The position numbers were made by a program, and so were the translations under genes. This document shows, in pieces, positions 27,809-37,505 of a stretch of 64,000 bases of DNA. The notes beneath the pieces were generated by a model. It had not been told where the DNA came from and made no database searches. It saw only the letters and a program-made list of their open reading frames with translations. Position 1 is the stretch's first letter; each line of letters opens with the position of its first letter. This stretch comes from Microbacterium sulfonylureivorans (GTDB taxonomy: Bacteria; Actinomycetota; Actinomycetes; Actinomycetales; Microbacteriaceae). The stretch is from assembly GCF_003999995.1 (NCBI RefSeq), contig NZ_RJAD01000001.1, positions 2,046,001 to 2,110,000 on the forward strand, in the 5' to 3' direction.

Positions 27809-28468
27809 GTGATCCTCGGCATCGACACCTCCCTCGGCTCCGCGGTGGCCGTCGTCGAGCTCGACGGGATCGTGCGGTCGCAGGTCGAGAGCACCGACCC
27901 CCGCGGGCACGCGGAGGTGATCGGCGTCCTGATCGAGCAGGCGCTCGCCGAGGCATCCGTCACCCCAGCCGACATCTCGCATGTCGCCGCCGGAATGGGC
28001 CCCGGGCCGTTCACGGGTCTCCGGGTCGGCATCGCCGCCGCGCGCGCGTTCGCGCTCGCCCGCGGCATTCCGGTGGTGCCGGTCGTGAGCCACGACGCCG
28101 TCGCGATCGAACTGATGCTGCACGACGCGCTCACAGGAGGCGTCGACGAGACCGCCGACCGTCCGTTCGCCGTCGTGACCGACGCCCGACGGCGGGAGTT
28201 CGCGTTCACGGTGTACCGCAGCTTCGACGACGACGGGCTGCCGATCCGCGAGCGCGAGCCCTCGCTGATACCGCGCGACGACCTCGACGCTCTGCTCGAG
28301 CGCGGCGCGATCCTCCGCCAGGACGCGGACCGCATCCCGGCCGGCCTGCTCGGACTCGTCGCCGTGCGCGCCCTCGAGGCGCACCGCGATGTCGGCCCGG
28401 CCGACGCGCTCTACCTGCGGTCGCCCGACGTGACGATGCCCGGCGCTCCGAAGAAGGTGGGCTCATGA
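27809..28468 (+). CDS. tsaB: tRNA t6A synthesis protein TsaB
   Basis: 219 residues, a catalytically silent relative of TsaD needed as its partner. ILGIDTSLGSAVAVVE opens the protein and GMGPGPFTGLRVGIA is the family motif. GTG start right after GGAGGG. Its stop overlaps the rimI ATG. Confidence 0.94.
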   Translation: MILGIDTSLGSAVAVVELDGIVRSQVESTDPRGHAEVIGVLIEQALAEASVTPADISHVAAGMGPGPFTGLRVGIAAARAFALARGIPVVPVVSHDAVAIELMLHDALTGGVDETADRPFAVVTDARRREFAFTVYRSFDDDGLPIREREPSLIPRDDLDALLERGAILRQDADRIPAGLLGLVAVRALEAHRDVGPADALYLRSPDVTMPGAPKKVGS

Positions 28469-28962
28469 CGCTGCGCGCCGCCGTTCCCGGCGACCTCGCG
28501 GCGATCATGTCCCTCGAGCGGGCGTCGTTTCCGACCGACGCATGGTCCGATGCGATGATGCGCGAGGAGCTCTCGTCGCCGCACGGCTGGTACGTCGTCG
28601 ACGAGGAGGCCGGCCGCGTCCTCGGGTACGCGGGGCTCCGCACGGTGCGCGGGGCGAAGGATGCCGACGTCCAGACCATCGCGATCGCCGAGGCATCCCG
28701 TGGCCGCGGCCGTGGCCGTGCACTCCTGCGAGCGCTGCTCGAGCAGGCGGCCGATCGCGGCGTGCACGAGGTGTTCCTCGAGGTCCGTGCCGACAACCCC
28801 GTTGCGCAGGCGCTCTACGCCTCGGAGGGCTTCCTCGAGGTCGGCCGGCGCCCGCGGTACTACCAGCCGGACGACGTGGACGCCGTAGTCATGAAGCTCG
28901 ACGTGCCGGGCTGGGGCGCCCGGCGCCTCGCGTCGGCCGATGATGCGGGGGTGTGCACATGA
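28465..28962 (+). CDS. rimI: ribosomal protein N-acetyltransferase RimI
   Basis: 165-residue GNAT enzyme. The acetyl-CoA loop reads [17 protein letters not shown], and [13 protein letters not shown] with the GRRPRYYQP end follows the RimI pattern (acetylation of uS18 N-terminus). Location between tsaB and tsaD supports this over a generic GNAT. ATGA overlaps on both sides. Confidence 0.92.
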   Translation: MTLRAAVPGDLAAIMSLERASFPTDAWSDAMMREELSSPHGWYVVDEEAGRVLGYAGLRTVRGAKDADVQTIAIAEASRGRGRGRALLRALLEQAADRGVHEVFLEVRADNPVAQALYASEGFLEVGRRPRYYQPDDVDAVVMKLDVPGWGARRLASADDAGVCT

Positions 28963-30029
28963 ACCGGTTCGAGCCCCTCGTGCTGGGGATCGAGACGAGC
29001 TGCGACGAGACGGGCATCGGCATCGTGCGCGGTCGCACGCTGCTGTCGAACACGATCGCAAGCTCGATGGACGAGCACGCCCGCTACGGCGGGGTGGTGC
29101 CCGAGGTGGCGGCCCGCGCCCATCTCGAGGCCCTCGAGCCCGCGATCCGCGCGGCGCTGGCCGAGTCCGGCGTCGCGCTGTCCGACATCGACGCCGTCGC
29201 GGTGACGTCGGGTCCGGGGCTCGCCGGCGCCCTGATGGTCGGCGTGGGTGCCGCCAAGGCCCTCGCCGTCTCCCTGCAGAAGCCGCTCTACGCGGTGAAC
29301 CACCTCGTCGGCCACATCGCGGCCGACATCCTGGATGCCGACGCTCCGCCCCTCGAGTACCCCACGGTCGCGCTGCTGGTCTCGGGCGGCCATACGTCCC
29401 TGCTGCTGGTGCGCGACCTCACGACCGACGTCGAGCTGCTCGGCGAGACGATGGACGACGCGGCGGGCGAGGCCTTCGACAAGGTCGCCCGGCTGCTCGG
29501 GCTGCCGTACCCGGGCGGTCCCGAGATCGACCGGGCCGCGGCATCCGGAGACCCGAAGGCGATCCCGTTCCCGCGGGGCCTCTCACGGGCGAGCGACATG
29601 GCGGCCCACCGCTACGACTTCTCCTTCTCGGGGCTGAAGACCGCTGTCGCACGGTGGGTCGAGCAGCGCGAGGCGGCGGGCGAGTCCGTGCCCGTGGCGG
29701 ATGTCGCGGCGAGCTTCCGCGAGGCCGTCGTCGACGTCCTCGTGACCAAGGCGCTCGCCGCGTGCCGCGATCACGGCGTTCCCCGCCTGCTGCTCGGCGG
29801 CGGCGTCATCGCCAATCGGCGCCTGCGCGACGTCGCGATCGAGCGCGCCGCGGCCGAGGGGGTCACGGTGCGGATCCCCCCGCTGTCGCTGTGCACCGAC
29901 AACGGGGCGATGATCGCCGCGCTCGCGTCCGAGCTCGTCATGTCGGGCAGGCCGCCGTCGACGCTCGGGTTCGGGGCGGACTCGACGCTGCCGGTGAGCG
30001 AGATCCAGGTCGCCGAGGACGCCGCGTGA
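28959..30029 (+). CDS. tsaD: tRNA N6-adenosine threonylcarbamoyltransferase TsaD
   Basis: 356 residues. The ASKHA-fold enzyme that transfers threonylcarbamoyl to tRNA A37. [14 protein letters not shown] is the N-terminal signature, NHLVGHI the metal-binding His pair, and [12 protein letters not shown] the nucleotide loop. I chose the ATG at 28959, which overlaps the rimI TGA as its neighbours do; a GTG two codons upstream is possible. Confidence 0.96.
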   Translation: MNRFEPLVLGIETSCDETGIGIVRGRTLLSNTIASSMDEHARYGGVVPEVAARAHLEALEPAIRAALAESGVALSDIDAVAVTSGPGLAGALMVGVGAAKALAVSLQKPLYAVNHLVGHIAADILDADAPPLEYPTVALLVSGGHTSLLLVRDLTTDVELLGETMDDAAGEAFDKVARLLGLPYPGGPEIDRAAASGDPKAIPFPRGLSRASDMAAHRYDFSFSGLKTAVARWVEQREAAGESVPVADVAASFREAVVDVLVTKALAACRDHGVPRLLLGGGVIANRRLRDVAIERAAAEGVTVRIPPLSLCTDNGAMIAALASELVMSGRPPSTLGFGADSTLPVSEIQVAEDAA

Positions 30030-30613
30030 GCGGAGACGATCGGATGCCGCAGCCCGGCCAGGTCCCCGCGGAGCCGGGTCATGAGCCGCCCTCGCCCGAG
30101 CCCGCGGCGCCCGCCTCGGCACCTGCGGCCCCGGCGCGGTCTGCAGGATCCACTCCGGCCGCCCCCGGGCGCCCGGCCGCCGTCGAGCCGCCCTCGCCCG
30201 ACGTCGCGCTCGCAGACGAGGCTTCTCCGCTCCCGGGCGTGCATCGCGGCGGATTCCTCCGGCTGCCCACCGCCCCCATCGCGGTGACGTCGCAGTCGGC
30301 TCCCGTCGAGCCGGGCACCGACGACGAGCCCGCGCCGACGGCGCAGTGGCTCATGCCCGCGGCCGACGGGCCTCACCGGGGCCTGGCGGCCTGGGCGCTG
30401 GCGTTCTCGATCACGGGACTCGTCGTCTCGCTGTTCGTCGGCTGGGGCTTCCCGATCGGCCTGGTCGGCGTCGTGTCGGGCATCTTCGCCGTGAGGCGAC
30501 CCCTCGAGAGCCGGGCCGTCGCCGTCTGGGCGATCGTGGTCGGCGTGATCTCGATCCTCTACAGCGCGGGCTGGCTCTTCTACGCCGCCGCCCGCGCGTC
30601 GATCATCGGCTGA
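30026..30613 (+). CDS. DUF4190-like membrane protein with Pro/Ala-rich N-terminus
   Basis: 195 residues. Residues 1-110 are low-complexity Pro/Ala/Glu. The rest has two TM helices ([20 protein letters not shown] and the [17 protein letters not shown] stretch) around a short loop, as in DUF4190-type proteins. The GTG overlaps the tsaD stop. Function unknown. Its end overlaps the convergent methyltransferase by 11 bp. Confidence 0.75.
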   Translation: MSGDDRMPQPGQVPAEPGHEPPSPEPAAPASAPAAPARSAGSTPAAPGRPAAVEPPSPDVALADEASPLPGVHRGGFLRLPTAPIAVTSQSAPVEPGTDDEPAPTAQWLMPAADGPHRGLAAWALAFSITGLVVSLFVGWGFPIGLVGVVSGIFAVRRPLESRAVAVWAIVVGVISILYSAGWLFYAAARASIIG

Positions 30614-31796
30614 CCCGGTCCGCGAGGATCGCGACGCGGCGCGCGCCGATCCGCGCAAGGATGAGCGTCGCCTCCTCGTCGCCGCGGAGCACGAGCTTGC
30701 GTCGGAACTGCGCCGGATCGACATCGACCCCCCGCTTCTTGATCTCGATCCGTCCGATGCCGCGGGCGCGCAGCGCGGCGTTGATCGTGGGGACCTTGAG
30801 GGGCAGCGCCTCCTGCACCCGGAACGACGTGACGAACGGGCTCGTCAGTGCGGCGTCCGAGGTGAGGTAGGCGACGTGCTCGTCGAGCATGCCGGCCTGG
30901 AGCGACCTCGCCACGTCGCCGATGAGCCGGGCGCGGATCACGGCACCGTCGGGCTCGTGCACGAAGGCGCCGAGCTCGCGCACCGGCTCGTCCAGGGCAT
31001 CCGCAGGTGCCGTCAGCTCGTGCGCGTCGTCGCCGCGCATGACGAGCGCCGCGCGCCGCACGCCATCGCGCGCGAGCGCGCCCGACCACAGCACGAGCTC
31101 CACCGTCGATCCGTCGGCGCTCACCCACTGCGCCTCCAGGGCATCCGGGATCAGGTCGCGGTCGAGCCCGGGACCGAGCTTGATCCCCGTCGGGAGCCGC
31201 GTCGCGACGTCGAAGGCCCAGCCCAGCGAGGGCGACCAGTCTTCGGGCTTCGTGCGCTTCGTCTCGGAGTGGCCCGCGGTGCGCCGGGCCGGATCGAGCC
31301 AGACGCCGTCGATCCCGTCGAGGCTCGTCGACTCGGCCATGCCGTGGCTCACGGTCACGGCGTCGCCGAACGGCGCGAGGTTGAACGCCGCAAGGGCGGC
31401 CGTCACCTCGTCGGCGTCGACTGCCTCGACCTGCAGACCGAGTCCGGCCATCCCGAGCGCGTCCCCGCCGATCCCGCATCCGAGGTCGGCGACCCGAGAG
31501 AGCCCGGCATCTCGGAGCCGGCCGGCGTGCCGCGCGGCGATCGGCAGCCGCGTCGCCTGCTCGAGACCGGCGCGCGTGAACAGCATCCGCTCGGCGAACG
31601 GGCCGAACTTCGAGGCGGCCCGCTCGCGCAGCCGCGCCTGGGTCACGACGGCAGATACGAGGTCGGGGGAGTGGCCCTCCTTGCGCAGGCGGGTCACGGT
31701 TCGCGCGACCTCGGCGGCCGAATCCATCACGGGAAGCGCATCGAGCAGGCGCAGACCGTCAGGGGTCAGCAGCGCTGTCAGTTCGGCCATCTCCAC
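30603..31796 (-). CDS. class I SAM-dependent methyltransferase with THUMP-like C-terminal domain
   Basis: 397 residues. An N-terminal helical region precedes the Rossmann methyltransferase core: VADLGCGIGGDALGMA is motif I, VEAVDADE motif II and WLDPARRT motif IV. The C-terminal ~130 residues resemble the THUMP-like domain of this conserved actinobacterial family (FRRKLVLRGDEEATL near the end). Substrate is unknown, RNA being plausible. It is divergent from the Asp/Asn/Ser-rich genes. Confidence 0.82.
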   Translation of the reverse strand: MEMAELTALLTPDGLRLLDALPVMDSAAEVARTVTRLRKEGHSPDLVSAVVTQARLRERAASKFGPFAERMLFTRAGLEQATRLPIAARHAGRLRDAGLSRVADLGCGIGGDALGMAGLGLQVEAVDADEVTAALAAFNLAPFGDAVTVSHGMAESTSLDGIDGVWLDPARRTAGHSETKRTKPEDWSPSLGWAFDVATRLPTGIKLGPGLDRDLIPDALEAQWVSADGSTVELVLWSGALARDGVRRAALVMRGDDAHELTAPADALDEPVRELGAFVHEPDGAVIRARLIGDVARSLQAGMLDEHVAYLTSDAALTSPFVTSFRVQEALPLKVPTINAALRARGIGRIEIKKRGVDVDPAQFRRKLVLRGDEEATLILARIGARRVAILADRVSR

Positions 31797-31846
31797 CGGC
31801 CCAGCCTACGGCGGTGCCCGGGATGGGGCCGACGGCCCCCGTGTAC

Positions 31847-31859
31847 CCCCTACCCCTAG
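31847..31859 (+). promoter_or_regulatory. paired CCCCTA boxes upstream of the Asp/Asn/Ser-rich genes
   Basis: CCCCTA occurs at 31847-31852 and again at 31853-31858 in the 198-bp gap before the gene at 31995. The same hexamer, in the same orientation relative to its gene, occurs twice before the IniB-like gene (38959-38964 and 38994-38999, minus strand). A shared regulator site is an inference. Confidence 0.35.
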
Positions 31860-31994
31860 AGGCGGGGCCCGACGGAAACCCCCGCCGCCTGCCCGGCGTT
31901 CCAGGGATGGATCCCCGATGTGCCGTGCGCGACGCGCTCCTACGGTGTAGCCATCAGCAGATATCGGGGCATGCCCCGGGATTGGGAAGGGCTC

Positions 31995-32915
31995 ATGCCT
32001 ATCGAGATCAACGACTTCGACGATTCGTTCAACACGCGGGTCAGGGACTCGTTCAACTCGTCGAGCACCAACACGGCCAACCTCGGGGTGGACCTCGACA
32101 ACGTGGGGAACTCCGACAGCTCGGTGAACGACAGCGGGAACGTCGATGTCGGTGTGGCCGACTCGTTCAATGAGGACTCGCATGACGTCGACATGGACAC
32201 CGACGTCGACATCGACGACTCCTTCAATGACAAGTCCGACAATTCCACCGACGATCACACCGACAACTCGACCGATGACTCCCACAACGACAACTCCGAG
32301 AACTGGGTCAAGGACTCCTACAACACGTTCACGGACAGGTCCGTCGACGACCACTCGATGAATGCCGGCGGACGCACGTACAACGTCGGGATGGGCGACG
32401 TCTCGCTGGGCGGTGCGGGCGGAGCCGCTGCGGCGGCCCGAGCCGGCGCAGGTGCGGCCGGCGGCACGTCGATCGAGAGCCACAACACGATCGTCGACCA
32501 GTCCGTCAACGCGAACATCCTCGGCGGCGGCGTGCATGCGTACTCCGCCAGCGACGCCGTGGTCGCATCGGGGGACGACTCCATCGCAGCGGGTGACGAC
32601 GTGGACATCGAGACGCGGGTCGACAACTCGACCGTGATCGCCGGAGGAGGGGACGTGAACGTCGGCAACGAGACGACGATCTCCAACGTCGTCGGCTCGT
32701 ACAACTCGTGGGAGGACAACTCGACCGACGAGGACAACTCCGTCGACGTTGACATCGACGACTCGTGGAACGACTACTCCGACACCTACACGGCGACGGA
32801 CTCGTTCAACGAGACGAACGACCTCTCGGCGGCGTTCGACGTCGACGTCGATGTCAACGCGATCGTCGACAGCAGCGACTCCGCAATCGTGGACGACCTC
32901 GACGTCGGGCTCTGA
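31995..32915 (+). CDS. Asp/Asn/Ser-rich repeat protein 1 with DQSVN-VGN module
   Basis: 306 residues, very acidic and rich in Asp, Asn, Ser, Thr and Val with almost no Lys, Cys or Pro. DSFN-type tetrads (DSFN, DSYN, DSWN) recur every 10-30 residues, and DNSTDDHTDNSTDD is an internal repeat. Residues ~140-160 are Gly/Ala-rich. Residues ~168-228 form a module (DQSVNANI, DAVVASGDDSIAAGDDVDI, VGNET) shared with the next gene and with the IniB-like protein at 38065. There is no signal peptide or TM helix, so it is probably cytoplasmic, perhaps a beta-rich fibre or scaffold. ATG behind GGGAAGGG. No named family is recognised. Confidence 0.85.
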   Translation: MPIEINDFDDSFNTRVRDSFNSSSTNTANLGVDLDNVGNSDSSVNDSGNVDVGVADSFNEDSHDVDMDTDVDIDDSFNDKSDNSTDDHTDNSTDDSHNDNSENWVKDSYNTFTDRSVDDHSMNAGGRTYNVGMGDVSLGGAGGAAAAARAGAGAAGGTSIESHNTIVDQSVNANILGGGVHAYSASDAVVASGDDSIAAGDDVDIETRVDNSTVIAGGGDVNVGNETTISNVVGSYNSWEDNSTDEDNSVDVDIDDSWNDYSDTYTATDSFNETNDLSAAFDVDVDVNAIVDSSDSAIVDDLDVGL

Positions 32916-33005
32916 TCCGCCTCACCCGGCTCGGCGATGCCGTCGAGCCGGGAACCCGCACCCAGAGCCGGCGCGGCGCGTCGGCCCGAAGAGAAGGACT
33001 ATGAC

Positions 33006-33908
33006 ATGGCAATCGACGACATCGACGAATCGTTCAACGTGCGTGTGCGCGACTCGTTCAACTCCACCTCGGCGAACACAGCCAATATCACCGCCGACCT
33101 GCAGAACGTCGGCAACACGGACGATTCGACGAACGACAGCGGCAACACCGCGGTCGATCTCGACGGATCCTTCAACGAGGACTCCCACGACATGGACCTC
33201 GACACCGACGTCGACGTGGAGGACTCGTTCAACGATGAATCCGACAACTCGACCGATGACCACACCGACAACTCGACCGACGACTCGTACAACGACAACT
33301 CCGACAACTCGGTGGACGACTCGTACAACAGCTGGACGGATGCATCGACGGACGACCATTCGACGAATGCGGGTGCGCGCACCTACAACGCGGGCATGGG
33401 CGACGTATCCCTCGCCGGCGCCGCGGGCGGCGGGGGCGGCGCGCTCCACGTCAGCAGCCACAACACGGTCGTCGACCAGTCCGTCAACGGCAACGTCGCC
33501 GCGTTCGGCGGGGTGGGGCTGGTGTCCAAGAGCGACGCGGTCGTCGCGTCCGGTGACGGCGCGATGGCGGCAGGGGACGACATCGACATCCACCAGAGCC
33601 TGGACGAGTCGACGACGATCCTCGGCGGGGACGATGTGAACGTGGGCAACACCACCTCGATCTCCAACGTCCTTCACTCCCACAACTCCGCGACGGACAA
33701 CTCGACGAGCACCGACAACTCGTGGGACGTGGACATCGACGGCTCGTTCAACGACGACTCCGACTCCTACACGGCGACGAACTCGTTCAACGAAGAGCTC
33801 ACATCGATCAACGAGAGCGACTGGGATGTCGATGCCAACGTGATCTGGGACAGCGAGGATTCGGTCGTCGTCGACGATGTCGACGTCGACCTCGACCTGC
33901 CGGGGTGA
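33006..33908 (+). CDS. Asp/Asn/Ser-rich repeat protein 2, paralogue of protein 1
   Basis: 300 residues, aligned to protein 1 along its whole length: it starts with the same DDSFN/DESFN tetrads, has the DNSTDDHTDNSTDD run, a Gly-rich joint (~145-155) and the DQSVNGNV to VGNTT module (~157-218). The paralogue differs most in the Gly-rich joint and the C-terminus. It lies 90 bp after protein 1, with AGAAGGA before its ATG, and is followed by a terminator. The two genes look like a tandem duplication kept in use rather than a decaying copy. Confidence 0.85.
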   Translation: MAIDDIDESFNVRVRDSFNSTSANTANITADLQNVGNTDDSTNDSGNTAVDLDGSFNEDSHDMDLDTDVDVEDSFNDESDNSTDDHTDNSTDDSYNDNSDNSVDDSYNSWTDASTDDHSTNAGARTYNAGMGDVSLAGAAGGGGGALHVSSHNTVVDQSVNGNVAAFGGVGLVSKSDAVVASGDGAMAAGDDIDIHQSLDESTTILGGDDVNVGNTTSISNVLHSHNSATDNSTSTDNSWDVDIDGSFNDDSDSYTATNSFNEELTSINESDWDVDANVIWDSEDSVVVDDVDVDLDLPG

Positions 33909-33948
33909 TGGGGCACCCTGCGCACTCGGATTCACATCTGGGGAGACA

Positions 33949-33977
33949 GCTCTGGGCCGGCGATGCCGGCCCAGAGC
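33949..33977 (+). terminator. terminator after the Asp/Asn/Ser-rich gene pair
   Basis: Perfect 13-bp arms (33949-33961 and 33965-33977) with a GAT loop. It separates the gene pair from the dynamin operon, which would then need its own promoter in the 88 bp that follow (TAGCGT at 34020 is a possible -10). Confidence 0.8.
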
Positions 33978-34065
33978 CGTCGCATCGGGACTTTCGGACC
34001 GCGGGCGCCCGGAACGCGCTAGCGTGTGCTCGTACAGGGCGAAACCGCCGCCGAAGGAGTCGCCG

Positions 34066-35967
34066 GTGACTCAGAGCCTCCCCGGGAAGCCTGGCCGTGA
34101 CATATCCGTCCCGGCAGAGTCCGATCGCGCCCGATCGCTCGCCGCGGCCGATGCGAAGCCCCTGCTGGAGCTCGTGCGCAAGGCACGGGCTCTCGCCGAC
34201 TCCGCCGGGCGCGCCGATCTGACGCGGCGCCTCGACGACACGCGCGCCAGGCTCGAGGATCCGCACGTCCGGGTGATCGTCATCGGCCAGTTCAAGCAGG
34301 GCAAGAGCAAGCTCGTCAACGCGCTGATCAATGCCCCTGCCTGTCCCGTCGACGACGACCTGGCCACCAGCGTCCCCACGTCGGTGGGCTATGCGGAGAC
34401 CCCTTCGGCGGTCGTCCTGCTGCGCAGGGAAGGCCCCTCGGGACCGGTCATCGAGCGGTTGCCGATTCCGATCGACGACGTCGCACGCTACGTCTCGGAG
34501 GGAGGCGACCGCAGCGACGCCGACATCGTGGGGGCTGAAGTCTTCCTGCCCCGAGAGCTCCTCAAAGGCGGGCTCCGACTCGTCGACTCGCCCGGCGTCG
34601 GCGGCCTCGAGTCAACCCGTTCGCTGAGCACGCTCGCGGCGATGTCGACCGCGCACGCCGTGCTCCTCGTCTCCGATGCGTCTCAGGAGTACACCGAGCC
34701 CGAGGTGCAGTTCCTCCGCCACGCGATGCGCATGTCGCCGAACGTCGGCGCCGTGCTGTCCAAGACGGACATCTATCCCGAATGGCGGCAGATCGAGGAG
34801 ATCGACCGATCGCACCTCAGCGAGGTCGGTGACGTGCCCATCTTCCCGATCTCGAGCGACCTGCGCATCCTCGCCGCCGAAGAGCAGGACCGCGAGTTGA
34901 ACGAGGAGTCGGGATTCCCGTCTCTGGTCGCGCACCTGCGGCGGGACGTGATGGGGCGCGCAGAGCTCCTCCATCGGCGCGCCGCGGTCCACGACGTGTC
35001 GTCGGTGTCCGAACAGCTTCTGCTGGCGGTGCGGACCGCGCTCAACGCGCTCCTCAACCCCGAGGACACACCGCGGATGATCGCCAAGCTCGAGGACGCG
35101 AAGTCGCGCGCGGACGAGTTCCGCAGCCGCAGTTCGCGATGGCAGGTCACCCTGAGCGACGGGGTCGCGGATCTCATCGCCGACACCGAGCACGACTTGC
35201 GCGATCGCCTGCGAAAGGTGCAGCGCGAAGCCGAGACCGCCATCGACGAGGGGGACCCCGGCCCGATCTGGGACCAGATCGCCGCCTGGCTGGATCGGCG
35301 TGTCTCGGCGGCGGTATCCGAGACGTTCGTCTGGACGAACGAGCGGGCTCAGTGGCTGTGCGAGCAGGTCGCCGTGGAGTTCGCGGCGGCGGAGTCATCC
35401 CTCCCCTACATCGATGTCGCGAGCACCGAGAGCGTGCTCGAACCGGTCGAGGCGCTCCAGACGCTCGAGGAGGGCCGGCTGGGCGCAGCCGAGAAGATCT
35501 ACATCGGCGTGCGCGGATCGTATGGCGGCGTGCTGATGATGGGACTGGCCACCAGCCTCGTCGGCCTGTCGCTGATAAACCCGCTGTCCCTTCTCGTGGG
35601 CGTGGTCGTGGGAAGACGCGCGTACCGCGAGGATCGGTCCGCTCGGCTCACCCGCCGGCAGGCGGAGGCGAAGAACCTCGTGCGCCGGCACATCGAGGAC
35701 GTGGTGTTCCAGGTCGGCAAGCAGCTCAAGGACCGGCTCCGTTTCGTGCAGCGCGCCGCCCGAGATCATTTCGGCGCGATCGCCGACGAGCTCCATCGCT
35801 CGCTGGCGGATTCGGTCGCAGCGGCGAAGCAGTCGGCCGTGACGTACACGGCCGAGCGTGACACGCGGGTGCGACAGCTCCAGGCGCAGCAGGCGAGGAT
35901 CGAGGCCCTGCGCGCGGAGATCCCGCAGCTCGAGCGGCCGGAGCACGCGGGGGCGGGTCAGCGGTGA
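34066..35967 (+). CDS. dynamin-family GTPase, IniA-like
   Basis: 633 residues from a GTG 6 nt behind GAAGGAG. GTPase motifs: G1 GQFKQGKSKL (K80, S81), a Thr-containing switch after VDDDLATSVPTS, G3 DSPGVGG (D174), G4 SKTD (K233, D235). A long helical stalk follows, interrupted at about 487-517 by a hydrophobic hairpin (VLMMGLATSLVGLSL) that can act as the membrane paddle, then a coiled-coil tail. The layout matches bacterial dynamin-like proteins, and with the adjoining second GTPase and nearby IniB-domain gene it matches mycobacterial IniA, a membrane-remodelling GTPase linked to cell-envelope stress. GTGA overlap with the next gene. Confidence 0.88.
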   Translation: MTQSLPGKPGRDISVPAESDRARSLAAADAKPLLELVRKARALADSAGRADLTRRLDDTRARLEDPHVRVIVIGQFKQGKSKLVNALINAPACPVDDDLATSVPTSVGYAETPSAVVLLRREGPSGPVIERLPIPIDDVARYVSEGGDRSDADIVGAEVFLPRELLKGGLRLVDSPGVGGLESTRSLSTLAAMSTAHAVLLVSDASQEYTEPEVQFLRHAMRMSPNVGAVLSKTDIYPEWRQIEEIDRSHLSEVGDVPIFPISSDLRILAAEEQDRELNEESGFPSLVAHLRRDVMGRAELLHRRAAVHDVSSVSEQLLLAVRTALNALLNPEDTPRMIAKLEDAKSRADEFRSRSSRWQVTLSDGVADLIADTEHDLRDRLRKVQREAETAIDEGDPGPIWDQIAAWLDRRVSAAVSETFVWTNERAQWLCEQVAVEFAAAESSLPYIDVASTESVLEPVEALQTLEEGRLGAAEKIYIGVRGSYGGVLMMGLATSLVGLSLINPLSLLVGVVVGRRAYREDRSARLTRRQAEAKNLVRRHIEDVVFQVGKQLKDRLRFVQRAARDHFGAIADELHRSLADSVAAAKQSAVTYTAERDTRVRQLQAQQARIEALRAEIPQLERPEHAGAGQR

Positions 35968-37505
35968 AGCACGCAGCCCTCGGCGACATGTCCACGATCG
36001 TCGCTCGGCTCCGTGAGACGTACGCCGACGACCGCGCCGCGCTGGAGGTGCTGGACGCGTGTGAGCGCAGACTGCGCGAGCCCTTGCGGATCGGGATCGC
36101 CGGGATGGTCAAGGCAGGGAAGTCGACGCTGCTCAACGCGCTGATCGGCGAGCGGATCGCACCGACGGACGCGGGTGAGTGCACGCGCACCGTGACCTGG
36201 TACCGTCACGGTCCGACGGCGCGCGTCACCGTCCATCTGCGGGACGGATCGACCGAGCGCATGCCCGTACGACGCTCGCAGGGCCACCTCGCGCTCGACT
36301 TGGGTGACCTCCGGGCCGACGAGGTCGAGTGGATCGACGTCGAGTGGCCGTCCGAGAGCCTGCGATCGATCGTCCTCATCGACACTCCGGGAATCGCATC
36401 GCTCTCGGCTGACGTGTCGGCTCGGACGATCTCGTTCCTCACGCCATCCCGCGCGCCGTCCGCGGCCGACGCGATCATCTACCTCCTGCGCCACGTGCAC
36501 GCATCGGACGTGAAGTTCCTCGAGGAGTTCCACGACACCGCGGCGGGTGCGTCCCAGACCGTCAACGCCCTGGCGGTGCTGTCCCGCGCCGACGAGATCG
36601 GGTCGGGCCGGATCGACTCCCTCCTCTCCGCTGCGAAGATCGCCGAACGTTATCGCCGCGACGGGGAGCTGCGGTCGCTCGCCCTCGGCGTGATCCCCGT
36701 GGCCGGGCTTCTGGCGGAGGGCGCGCGCACCCTCCGCCAGAGCGAGTTCGCAGCGTTCCAGACGCTCGCCGGACTGGACCGCGCCCTCCGGACTCGGGCG
36801 CTGATCTCCGTCGATCGCTTCCTGGGCGGCACCGCCGAGATCCCTCTGAGCGTCGCGCAGCGCCGTGACCTTCTCGCACGGTTCGGTGTCTTCGGCGTGC
36901 GGCTCGCGACGGCGCTCGTGCGTGCGGGAGCGCGCACGTCGACCGAACTCGCTGAACGGCTGGTTCAGCAGAGCGGGCTCATCGAGGTGCAGAACTTCGT
37001 GACCGAGCAGTTCCGCGCTCGCGCGAGCTCATTGAAGACCCGTGGCGTCGCGCACACCCTGGAGACGCTCGTCCGCGAGCGGAGGCGTCCCGACGCGGCC
37101 GGACTCCTGCCCGAGATCGAGAGGCTCGCCCTCGGCACGCACGACCTGCGCGAACTCGCGCTTCTGGCAGACCTGCGCACGGGCACTCCGGATCTGTCCG
37201 CCGATGACATTCTCGAGGCCGAGCGCATCGTCGGAGGCGCGGGAACATCCACAGTCGAGCGCCTCGGCTTGACCGAGGGCGCGGATCGGCGCGCCGTCCG
37301 CGAGCGCATCGACCAGCTGCTCACGCGATGGCGGGGGATCGCGGAATCGCCCCTCAGCGAGCGGGCGACCATCGAGATATGCCGCACGGTCACACGCAGC
37401 GTGGAGGGAGTCGCGTCAGAGCTCCCCACTCGCCGTGCTGCTGCCGCCGCCGCTGCCGTTGCGGACGTCGTGACGACGGGCGGTCCAGCGCAGCGCCGGC
37501 GGTAG
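35964..37505 (+). CDS. dynamin-family GTPase, IniC-like
   Basis: 513 residues. G1 is GMVKAGKSTLLNAL (K53, S54), G3 DTPG (D140), G4 SRAD (207-210), where Arg replaces the usual Lys; G2 Thr is in GECTRTVTW. A helical C-terminal half follows, with no clear membrane hairpin. Mycobacterial IniC is likewise the second, smaller GTPase after IniA. The GTG overlaps the IniA-like stop, so a hetero-complex is likely. The last 90 bp overlap the end of the convergent TM gene. Confidence 0.87.
   Translation: MKHAALGDMSTIVARLRETYADDRAALEVLDACERRLREPLRIGIAGMVKAGKSTLLNALIGERIAPTDAGECTRTVTWYRHGPTARVTVHLRDGSTERMPVRRSQGHLALDLGDLRADEVEWIDVEWPSESLRSIVLIDTPGIASLSADVSARTISFLTPSRAPSAADAIIYLLRHVHASDVKFLEEFHDTAAGASQTVNALAVLSRADEIGSGRIDSLLSAAKIAERYRRDGELRSLALGVIPVAGLLAEGARTLRQSEFAAFQTLAGLDRALRTRALISVDRFLGGTAEIPLSVAQRRDLLARFGVFGVRLATALVRAGARTSTELAERLVQQSGLIEVQNFVTEQFRARASSLKTRGVAHTLETLVRERRRPDAAGLLPEIERLALGTHDLRELALLADLRTGTPDLSADDILEAERIVGGAGTSTVERLGLTEGADRRAVRERIDQLLTRWRGIAESPLSERATIEICRTVTRSVEGVASELPTRRAAAAAAAVADVVTTGGPAQRRR

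Noticed and set aside
31995-33908. Asp/Asn/Ser-rich proteins as RTX toxins, ice-nucleation proteins or adhesins
   Set aside because: No GGxGxD nonapeptides, no TxT ladder, no signal peptide or sortase motif.
33877-34065. Longer N-terminus for the IniA-like GTPase
   Set aside because: It would overlap the end of protein 2 and the terminator at 33949-33977; the GTG at 34066 has a good ribosome binding site.
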